Assembly (NCBI GenBank): GCA_002633025.1
Contig: NMRB01000064.1
Coordinates: forward strand, 234,820 to 298,819
Direction of reading: 5' to 3'
Length of the DNA: 64,000 bases
DNA from: Notospermus geniculatus
Lineage: Eukaryota > Nemertea > Pilidiophora > Heteronemertea > Lineidae
Of this stretch, positions 36,524-47,191 are shown in pieces. The notes below the pieces were generated by a model that was not told the DNA's origin, ran no database searches, and saw only the letters and a program-made list of their open reading frames with translations. Within the stretch, counting starts at the first letter, position 1; each line of letters begins with the position of its first letter. The position numbers and the translations under genes are program-made.

Positions 36524-36685
36524 ATGTCACACTGGCACACGGGCCTCACTGAAAAACATTACACCGGTACTCAAGTGATAGATGGGCAACTCTCTTTGAC
36601 AGCAGGGTTTCCTTCCATAGCAGGATGCATTGTGGGTATTCCCGCCATATACACAGGAAACGGAACCCACGCCACGGGAATTCCC
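36524..36685 (+). CDS. Ectodomain-like exon, unit 2 (intact copy)
   Basis: The open frame holds SHWHTGLTEKHYTGTQV, a hydrophobic stretch SIAGCIVGIPAIYTGNGT and NGTHATGIP, then a good donor CCC|GTAAGC after 36685. The 5' boundary is uncertain because the upstream sequence is the end of a MITE. The HWH motif is shared with the last candidate exon of the C1 gene (ITHWHNNS at 50.4 kb), a weak hint that the two loci are paralogous. The unit 1 counterpart has lost this donor. Function unknown. Confidence 0.3.
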
Positions 36686-37392
36686 GTAAGCCACAGCAGA
36701 AGTGTTAAAATGAAACCAGGAATTGTACGATCAGAAAAACAACTTTGACAAATTCCACTTAAATGTTGCTGTATCTACAACCATCTTCCATTCAATCTCA
36801 TCTTCTGGCAACTACTTGTATTTCATTAGCAACAACGCATAGAACACACTCCCACACGACTGACTTTTAGCCACATCTTGCGCAAAAACAAAATAGTGCA
36901 ATTGTAACTGAGGCTGTATTTGCTTCAAGCGATACAGCATTCTACGGCAAGTCTCCATTCAGAGGATGAAAAAATATCTGTCTCTATAAAGAACGGTTCA
37001 AAGCCAAATGGGGCATTTTTACATCCAAATCTATTTCTTGTCATCTTTATAGATAATGTGGATAAATGGTATGGCTAATCATTAGTTAATCAGGTTCAAG
37101 ATGGTTTCTTGGCCTGATATTTTCAACATTAGATCAAAGTGAACCTTCCCAGCCCCAAAGTGTTGCAGCATGTTGATAAAAAAACTCAAGGGGGAGGTGG
37201 AACAGTCAGCGTACAAGATAAGCGAAATATCCGAGAATTCAAATCATATTCACATGCCGCCAAGTCCACCCTCTCTAACAACAGGAGCAAAATCCTGTGG
37301 TGCCATGAAAGAATTAAGTCCCCTCCATATACATGTATAATAGGGTAGTTTTTTAGAGATGTTGGTGAGGTTTCGCAAATCTGACGAAACAC

Positions 37393-38278
37393 AAAGTATG
37401 AAATACGAAATTCAACTTTACTTCCCGGACCTACTGTATTTCTGGATATGGTTGCTACCACAAATGTCCCTGCTGCAGTGCGCCTATTAGCATATCATGT
37501 AAGACCGAGAGAGTTGAGGTGCATCTTGAATTTTTAAATTTCAACTTCGTATCTACGAAGTGGAAACGAAAGATATTTCAAATTTTATAATATACACCAT
37601 AACTCTATCAGTCTAACGTCATATGCTAAAAGAGCTCTTGCAGCATGTTATATTTGTGGTACCAACCATCTCCTGAAATACATTACGTCATGGAAATGAA
37701 GTCCACTTTCGTATTTCGTATTTCGTACTTCGTGTTTCGTTAGATTTGCGAAAACATACTATTCTCTTGACCCTTAAACCCTGATTACAAAATGGGAGGG
37801 GGTGTCCAAGCTGTATATATGCCAAATTGATCACCACTGAAATTGGCAAGATTATGTAAGAAATTGACATCGCATTGGACAGAAATACCAGAATTCCCGC
37901 CCACACATCTCTGCCATTGATCTCAAGAGATCAACTAATGGATGAAATTTATCATTTCAAAAGGTCAGTGGTTTATCGGCCAGATGGTTGCAAGAATCCC
38001 CTACTGTAATAGGTCAGTGGGCTTGGAGGCTGCTGCCTTCAACTCATCAATCAAATTTGGACAGTAGTAACCTAATGAGAAGATCTGGAGATCTGGGAAT
38101 ATATTTTTGAGAGCTGATTGCCAAATACAACATTTTTGGCTCTGCTCTCTAGACGATATTGGGCAGATTACGCTCGTGAATACATGTACATGTACCTATC
38201 GTGACGTAAATTTCGGTCGCAAATTCTGTCGAAAAATAACCTATAGCGACCGAAATTTCGGTCACATTATTATCATTA
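37393..38278. other. Unit 2 sequence opposite the gap; hairpin, no gene
   Basis: AAATTTCGGTCGC (38208-38220) pairs with GCGACCGAAATTT (38246-38258). Repeated TTCGTATTTCGTA near 37710 is low complexity. No supported exon. Confidence 0.45.
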
Positions 38279-38393
38279 GGTCATATGAATAGACTAGCAA
38301 ATGCTTTTACTTCAGATTTGTACAGCGTTGCCTGGTGCATTTGTACGGCAAAATACAAGTAAAAGCTTTTACTAGTCTTTATTCATATGAGCC
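38279..38393. mobile_element. J-family MITE
   Basis: GGTCATATGAATAGACTAGC and CTAGTCTTTATTCATATGAGCC-like termini are inverted around GCAAATGCTTTTAC. Another copy at 52840-52961 is absent from C1. Confidence 0.65.
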
Positions 38394-38439
38394 ATTTTCT
38401 ATTAAATCCTGGTATGCTGTGGCTTGCTGTTATCGGTTT

Positions 38440-38925
38440 GTTTGCATGCCTGATGATCATCTGCTACCCACTAGTGTATTTTTTGTCCAACAGATGGCAA
38501 CACTCACGTCTAAGCATCCGAAGGGAGGTTCTCGAGCACTAAAAGTTAAAGTTAAAGTTTGGGTTTATAGTCCGAGATCAACAATGGTAGAGGTGTCATC
38601 CGACTTTACACTTTAACCCCGGTCTATCCTGAAACCTTTCAGTAGAACTCAGATGAGCTGCTCATCCAGCGCTACAATCCGAGGATTTCCGACCGGTACC
38701 TATTTAGGGCCTATACACCTGAGTGGAGAGAGGCCAGTGAGGCAAAGAGACTTGCCCAAAGTCTCACGCCCAGTGGGATTCGAACCCGGGACCCTCTGAC
38801 CACTAGTTGGAGACCCGAACCACTAGGCACTACACCACCGTGGCTCCTTGATGACTTAGCCGTGCAAGATGACTTAGATGAGACTGCAACTGCTTGGATT
38901 GATGGCAACTGATAGCCCAGTCAAT
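38440..38925 (+). pseudogene. Frameshifted, SINE-interrupted copy of the anchor exon, unit 2
   Basis: It is homologous to 31520-31690. A one-base deletion (CACGTCTAAG here against CGCGTTCTAAG in unit 1) shifts the frame soon after the helix. A tRNA-derived SINE then splits the acidic tail. The AG acceptor seen in unit 1 is absent here. Confidence 0.4.
38541..38849 (-). mobile_element. tRNA-derived SINE, near full length
   Basis: On the minus strand it starts GAGCCACGGTGGTGTAGTGC, has a GGTTCGAATCCCACTGGGCG B box, and ends in a TTTAAC-type tail (TAACTTTAACTTTAACTTTT). It interrupts the anchor exon of unit 2 and is absent from unit 1. Confidence 0.8.
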
Positions 38926-39263
38926 AAGGTTTACAAAACTGTATAATTTATTGGGTCTATCACTGATAACATACATGTAATTTTTATGAATTTTTTTTTC
39001 TGAACCCAGAAAATCTCTGGTATAGGGCATGCACTTTGCTCTGGTACTCAAGAGCTTAGAGCAGGAAAAAACCATCATGGCTTACCATATGTCTGTACTA
39101 CCTCATACTTCGTACGCACAAACGCATTGAGAACTTCGCCAGGATTTCTGTTTCTCTCGCACCTCGAGTTGCGGTGCACCAATCACTTGTTAGCCAACCT
39201 CGCTCCCAGGTTGGCAACAAGCCAATTAAACCAACCGCTGTATATTTTGTGGCTGGAAAGTAT

Positions 39264-39409
39264 TAGGCTGCGTTTAGCTGACACGCGGAATGCGGTATAG
39301 GGACGCGGAAACCCTGGCGGAAAAATATGTTGTATGGGAAAATGCACTGCATTTTCCGCTTCCGCTTTCCGCAATCCGCATTCCGTGTGTCAGCTAAATG
39401 CAGCTTTAG
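39264..39409. mobile_element. Short MITE (ends GGCTGCGTTTAGCTGACAC)
   Basis: GGCTGCGTTTAGCTGACAC and GTGTCAGCTAAATGCAGC are inverted, followed by GCGGAATGCGG / CCGCATTCCG. Confidence 0.75.
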
Positions 39410-39693
39410 GAACGAGGATGGTCACAAATTCCCAGCCATTCCATCAATTGCGACTTACCCACTACTCACATGAACTATGCTATTGAACAAAAATAATGAA
39501 AATTTTCTAAAACAGAGAAGGCAGGTGTACAGAAAGACTGACGTGGTATTTAGAAATGTTCAGGTTTACTTCAAATGTTAACGATCTATGACGAAAAATG
39601 AAAACTAACAGCGGGAGTCAGTCCACAAACAGGAACATCCGGTTGGAAACAGCTCACCACAGCGAAGTTTGTCAAGGGTTTGTGTGAGCATAG

Positions 39694-42600
39694 TCGGAGG
39701 GAGGAGCGATGTCACCACCCTTGGTAGTCAAGATCGGAAGAAACTGGAGCGGTACATGTATCTTCCCAGCCACACCACTCCTACACATCAATCTTATGTT
39801 ATGGGCTGCACGTGTATTCACCGACCTGTCAGGAAATGGCTACTTTTGGGAGGATGTCACAGGAAATTGCTCCAAAAACAACCACTTTGGTATCTTCTTA
39901 CCATGCGTTAGGAAGGGTTCCAATAGAAAGAAACAAGATCAGGCCATTATCGCAACTTCCTCAGGAATATTTACTTTGAAAGGCAGGTCAGATCCCTGTG
40001 GACCCGGGTTATACTCAGCCCACCAGCGATTATAGGTGTGGACAGAGAATTGCCACGCTAAAATGTTGACCTAGCCCATTTGCAGGTGCCACCATGCTAA
40101 AGTGAGTCGGCGGTGTAGCTATAAATAGCATATCATAGGCGTGACAGGCGTGAAAAGAAAAATCATTGGATCCACCATGACATCTGCCAATTTTCCCCCT
40201 TATTGTTTGGGAAACAATGGCAGATAGACAAATCCCAAATTGACATAAACGAGAAAGATCTGCGCACTTCCGTCAAAATCGCAAACACAATCTCGGTCTG
40301 AAACTGAATGACATGCCACAGAGAACCCCACGACAGTGACTTCAACGACGTTGCATCAGAGTTGACCATTGCTGCTGAATCATGGATTGCGTCACGTGAG
40401 CTGGTTTCAGATTGAGGTAGTGGTTGCGATTTCGGCGGAAGTGCGCAGATCTGCAAAGTCTATAGATCAACACGTTTCTCCTTGTGTTGGCTACCCTTTT
40501 GTCAAATCACAGTTTCGTCCATCAGATATTAGTAGGGGAAAACTCACAGATGGGGAACATTTAAAAATGTTACACCGGGTTAAACTGAATGAACCCAGGT
40601 CTGGAAAAATCGCTAGGGTGCATGTAAACATAACTTATAAAAGAGGTACATATAAGGGCCTATTATGAACATGATAAGTATAATGGACTTTGTGATGTCA
40701 TCTATGAAAATCCTCTGATCAAAGAACATGTCCGATAGCCAGAGTACCTTTTATCAAAGCAGCTGGCAAAACATGGCTTTAAGCATCACTGTTTGATTAA
40801 CCGGTACAATACACAAAGCGTATTGATGGCAGAGGTCTATAGTTTTTAGTCTTGATCGACACCGCATAAGACACAAAATTATTTACCATGTGACATTTAG
40901 AGCCTAGCGTACATTGGCCTTGCGACTGGAAGCAACTGAACGCAACAGTCGCTATCGATGTACGCGTTCTGCGCACATTGGTTACGACAGGTCATTGCGG
41001 CAAGTGGCACAATCCAATTTTTAATCTGGAGCGCACACATCGGACAGGCAATGGTACTGACTGCTACACAGAAATTGTTGATGTCTTCCAATCAAACCAC
41101 TCGGGAGTCATGTGATAAACATTCACGTGACCAGGTGTGCTCCACAAACGAGGAAATTCATTGCCAGCGTGCGTACATCGGAGCAACTGAAGACGACTAG
41201 AGGCAACCGTTGGTAACGAGTAAAACATGAGCAACTGGCTGGAACTACATGTAGCAGCAACGGTCGGCAATAGCATTGCCGGTGCGCGTACATCGGCCTG
41301 TTTGAGCATCTGATCAGTTGCTGCTGGTTCCAGGTAGTCGCCAACCATTGCCGGAAACGCCATTGCCGGTAGTTGCTTCCAGTCGCAAGGCCGATGTACG
41401 CTAGGCTTTAAAGTACATTGCCTGAAGGTACTTGAAGTGAAGGAAGGATGGTTACCATGGGAGCTCACACGTGTGCAGGCCATTGGTCTTCACCACAGCA
41501 TCTCAATGGTGCCTACACTATCCTTCCCTCACAGAAGATGGCCGTTAAAGCCGCACACTATGCACCGCTACTCAAACTCCCCAGTTCGGCCGAAATAATA
41601 GTGCAACCTCATCTACAGGCGTGCGTAGTGTATAGAACCATAGAACCACATATTATAGTATTATCCTGCATCGAGGTTTTGGGAATCCCCTTGGGGAATC
41701 CCCAATGCTGTGTGTAGTCTTGCGCAGCCAGCCACATAGTACTGCTACGGTTCCCCAGATTCGAAACAGCGGCTGGGTGACCGAGACTATGCTCGTCGAT
41801 TATAACCCATCTGTCTATAGTGTTTGGCTTTAAAAAGGATGGTCATTGACAAATAAGCTGATCTCTCCCGCAACAAACAACAATGACCTTTGGTCCGTCC
41901 TCAGTTTTACGTGACAACATCACGGCATTCATTCATGTTAATGTACTTTAATGGAATAGGTTACAAAAGCTCAGCCACCTCAATCTCTTTGAAAACCTTT
42001 CCGAGACTTCATCCTTTAATTCCATTTTTTATATCAAACAAAGGATTCTGGCAAAGCTGTAGTTCATGTAGTTCAAATTTAAAGGAGCCCGGTATTGCCA
42101 CTTTTCTTGACAGCCGCCACCGCACTGACTCTCCAACCCAAGGGACTAACTACGTTGTCGGTGAATGGACCCGATTTCTGCGTACATTTTGTAATGGATT
42201 TTTGTAGTTCGTTGTTGCTGCCGCTAGGTGGCTCCCTCTACGTTGGTAGTCATATTACCCATTTGAGATTGCATACCGTGGTCTTAAATGAATGAACTGG
42301 TTGGACTAAAAATTTTATGAAAGGTCTCTCAATTTAATGACGTTTTTAGAGCAATTAACACAGGAGGAAATTTTATTTTTGCTCCAGACAAAAAAATTTA
42401 AAGGGCCTCTAGAGGCAGCCCAGCATGGCTGGGGAAAACCACGGGGAAAACCCAGGTTCAATACCTCGTACTGGTGATTAACGTTAAAGTGGCGCCGCCT
42501 AGCTGAAGAACCGGTACTGATAGTAGCCTAATGGCGAGCTGCCTCTAGAGGCCCTTTAAGGACTTTTAAGGAGTTTTACAGCATTTTCTCAATCTAAGGA

Positions 42601-45600
42601 CTTTTAAGTTTGAAATACCACTCTTACAAATTTAAGTACATGTACATTTAAGGATTTTAAGGACCAGTGGGAATCCTGTTACCAATCATCACACCTTCAA
42701 TATTAATGCTTTATCATGTACATGTATCATATGCAAATGTATGACAAGATTTACAAAGATATCAACAGATTCTAAGGCCATCTTGACTTGCTAAGAAGTT
42801 TGGGTTCTTTTTCTCATTCAGGAAGTGCAGAGTACTTACGGTGACCAACACCGCAGGGGGATACGTCTGCTCCATCAGTCACTCTCCAGTGTCGCCTATC
42901 TTCCCCATTTCATTACGACCAGCCTAGCCATTAGCGCTGACAATCTCCGAGGAAATGGCATCCACACTTCCTCAATCACATCGCCAAATGTAAACAACTT
43001 TACTCTAAGCAGTGTCACCTGTCTAGAGTTGGGATGCATCACTCACGATGACAACAGGATGTTTTTCAGCGCCCACTGGGGCTTTCACCAGTAAACCTAC
43101 CTCCAAAGGACCTGGGCCGACCGCACAGAAAGTCCGATAGTGCTTTCGTTAGTATCGGCAGTTTAGTTAAAGTGTAAGAAGCATACTCGCCGGTAACTTT
43201 GCATTTTTCTCTGCTATTTTATATTAAACATCGGTTCATTCACATTTTATCGCATTTTGGAAGCACAATTTCGAGCAAAAAGCGACTTTGTTACAAGCTG
43301 ACGCACAAAAAAAAATGAAAATGAAGAAAATGGGTCATAACTAACTGCTGGTAGGTGCCGGTAGCACTATCAGACTTTCTGTAAAATTCATTGCCAGCAT
43401 GCATACATCGGAAGCAACTGAAGAAACTGTCGCCAATGAGTAGAACATGAGCAAGTGGCTGGAACTAGTGGCTACGGCCAGCAATGGCATTGCCAGTGCG
43501 CGTACATCAGCCTGTTCGAGCACCTGATCAGTTGCTGCTGGGTAGTCGCCAACTGTTGCCGGAAATGCCATTGTCGGTAGTTGCGTCGAGTCGCAAGGCC
43601 AATGTACGCTAGGCTTTACAGCACAGTTTAGATAGGCATCATTGTCATTCTTGCTAAAGACCAAGTGCTGACAAACATCACGTGGTAAGAGTGGAAAACT
43701 GCTGTTCAATGACCTTAGGCCTGAGATAGGCTTAAAGCTGCACACTTTAAAATGTCACAAAAGTACATGAAAAGTTACACAAACCTGTACCTTTCCTTGA
43801 CGCAAGGGCCCAACGCGCCGCGTAGCAGCCAACAGCGAAGCTAGCCAAAGACTTGTCACGGGTCAGTCAATAGAATTGGACTCATAGATGAAATGCGCCT
43901 AATGTTCAGATGGAATATATCGGACGGTTGGTTCACATTTTTAGTGGCTGTGAACGTAGATGGGTACATTATGTAGCGATATACTGACAGATTTGCTGGG
44001 GACTTGCTCTGTGGATGTTGTGAAATGCGATTTTTGTAAGATTATTCTGATTTGTGACGTCATTTCTATTATCATAAAAATATGTTGAGTAGCTGTGATG
44101 TATTTATAACCATTTATTCAGCAGCCACCATCGTGGCCGGCTGGCGCATCGGTAGAGCGTCTGGCTATGAATCCGGGGCGCCTGGTTCGAGCCTGGCGAT
44201 AGGCAATTTTTTCACGCGTCTGTTTCTGTTTATTTTTTTTTGCTGAACACTTTAGTCGCAGGACGGATATCTCCCCAGCCCTTCTATTTCCCTACAAATC
44301 TGCATTTGCTAACAAATACTTATAACCATAGATCCCTGTCAGCTGTCCTGCATTCAGAGAGACTTTTCACTAAAGTCTCTCTGAATGCAGGGCAGCTGAC
44401 TACCATCGACATTCCCCTCCCAGTCACCAAAAATATCAACACCCCAACTAACGTTCAAGACTACTGGATTCAGATGGTAGATGTAGACCTATAGCAAGAA
44501 GCAACAGACTATTTCAGCAAAGGATACTCTCCACAGAGGATTACCCAAGGGGATGATCAGTGTCAATGTTCAGATGAGAAAACGCCCACATAGAATTGTC
44601 GTATCAGTGACATTTAGATTAATTTGCGACACAACTCTCCTCAGGCCGTACAATACCATAACGACTGTCAGTTATTTGTATTTCAGACCAGCCTCCGGGA
44701 AAAGATGCACAAATGTACCGGGGTTAGTCATATCCATCAATGCAATCATATAAAATATCTTTCATATTCATCATAATTACCTCTTTAATGTTGACACACC
44801 AAAGGCTAATGTGATCTTTTTTGATAGTCCGTGCTTTTTGAGACACAGGTTTTTTCAGAACCAGAAAAAACACAGCGTTGACACGGTGAGCGGTTACACT
44901 ACAGTGGAACCCCGGTCGGCGACCACCCCTATAACGTGACCACCTCGGAAAGACGACCAGTTTTCAAATGTCCCGATTGTTTTTCTCCTTATTTCCCTTT
45001 GGAGAGTTTCACTAACGCGACCACCCCGCTATCCGGACCGCGACCACAGCTTTGGCTGTCCCAAGTGGCAATTAGCACCTCGGTAACACGACCACACACA
45101 AGCTAATTAGGGGTCTGGTTATGAAACAAAGTTTACAAAGGCGAGTTAGCAGCGTGTGTGTACCTAACAACAGGACCAATGTACACATGGCATGGCATAT
45201 GCCATGTGCATGACGGTTGCGGTCATATAAATGCAGGCCTCAGAATGAAACATGTGACGGGCGCAATATTTACGCGGAGTTCACCATTTCGGTACCTGCC
45301 GGTCGTCCATCCTAGGAGTCAGACTGTCAGTCGGCTACTGCTTACTAGTATCAGGCCAGATTTGGAAATGGTCTAGTCTGGTTTATTAAATGAAACATGG
45401 ATAAAAATGAAAATATGACCCTCAGTTTACTTCGGTCTGGATCGGCACTCATCGGGCCAATTTCGGTAAGGCGACCACCCCGCTAACGCGACCACTTTGG
45501 GTCTGTCCCGTGGGTGGTCGTGTTACCGGGGTTCCACTGTATTTGGTACAATTGGTAATAAGTTCCGTAAACCGGCGATAAGGTTTAGGGTTAGGGTTTG

Positions 45601-47128
45601 CAAGTTGCTGCACCACGGTAAAACTTGACAGGGGCAATGGCCTCCGCAAGCTGGCCTGTCTGTCATAGTAAACATTGCAATTTCTTCAAGTGGACAAATG
45701 AATGAAAAATAGCTTGCAGTATGTGGTATCAGGGAAACAATCAGATGGGACACCTTCAGCAACAGGTTCCTCAATGAGGAACCCGCGTGCCGGAAATCCC
45801 GACAGGTCGGCGCTGCAAGCAGTGCGACCGAAACGACGTCATTGACGTCGTTTTATGTGTTGACGCTACGTCATGAAGAAATCAGCTGTACATTTTCTAC
45901 AGAAAAAATGAGATAAAGACATTGCCGAAATCGTCATCTATGTCTTCATTTTAAGGAAAAAAGCATTGCAAAATTGCAGACATTTTCATCTGCTACAAGA
46001 TGGTGTAAATTTTAATGCCAGGTGACCGAAACGAAAGGGTGATTTTCACGCCAGAAATAAATGGAAATAACGTTAGAAAAAAGAAACTTCGGTCGCACTG
46101 CTCACAGCGCCGCGTCGTGACGTTAGTTCCTCCGGTTCCTCATTCTGGAACAAAATATTTGAAGGTATATTGATCATTTTTGTCATATGACATTGACGCC
46201 AAATCGGTTGGTGTCATCCTGGGTATAACAGAAATATACCCAGGTTCAATGTCGTCCCACAAAACTATACCCTGGGTATAGTTCGATCTACAAAAGTATA
46301 CCCAGTACTGTAGTTTTAAGCCTAGGTACGAGTTAGGAACTGATCTCGTGTGATCAACAGGACAGCGCGTGATTGGCACATGAGCGGCATGTTTGTGACA
46401 AATGTGTGAATTGAAAACATGTTTTTTGACTTGTCATGCTTGTGGTCATGTGGCATTTGCGAGAACAATCTCATCTTCAGGTGCTGTATTGAACCTGGAT
46501 ATATTTCTGTTAAACCTAGGACAACATTAACCAATTCGGCGACACTGACTTCTAAAATCTTCCTCAAAACGTTCACCAGATCCTGTCATGAAAACCAACT
46601 AACTGTGATAATGGCAACAAATGTGGCCAACACTAATGGAAATCTTTTAAATCATGACTGCTCAATGAACACCACAAATGGGATAAGCTTTTTCAATCCA
46701 TTGATCTGGAAGCATTTTGTCTTGCAGAAAAACTTACAAATGGTGACCACAGTCTGTGACCAGCCAGGTGCATGCAGAAACTTTCTTCAATCGATGTACA
46801 CCATAAGATGTGCTGGTGGCTGATACTGGTAACCAATTCAATGAGGGACTGCTGGTCGATAAGCATTGCATCCAAATCCATTTGATCCATCATGCAGCCG
46901 ATATCTCTGTCTTGTACATCTGTTTTCACTCCATAATGCACGAGGAATTTCTAATTGATTGATCTCGTCTAAAGCTGTGAAGGTCACCTCCAACCATTTT
47001 TTATCAGTTGACACATTTACTGATTTCACATCAGTTCTTATAACCATCAACGGTAACCATTTTTTGAAAGCTCCAGTTTAAATTTTTATCACACATGACC
47101 AATCTCCCCCTTCTTTGCCCAGGCCAAA

Positions 47129-47191
<63 letters not shown>

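Larger units (their letters stand above)
32615..39915. repeat. Tandem segmental duplication, unit 2
   Basis: Collinear with unit 1 from 32615 to 37392 and again from about 38440 to 39915. 37393-38440 covers the gap of unit 1. Past 39915 the sequence continues where unit 1 stops, which fixes the duplication end. Confidence 0.85.

Noticed and set aside
41064-41483. Minus frames of 139 and 73 codons
   Set aside because: They lie within the F2 MITE, and similar frames recur in every F2 copy.
44136-44215. A functional tRNA gene
   Set aside because: A- and B-box-like motifs are present, but anticodon and acceptor stems do not pair well, and the block is embedded in a repeat.
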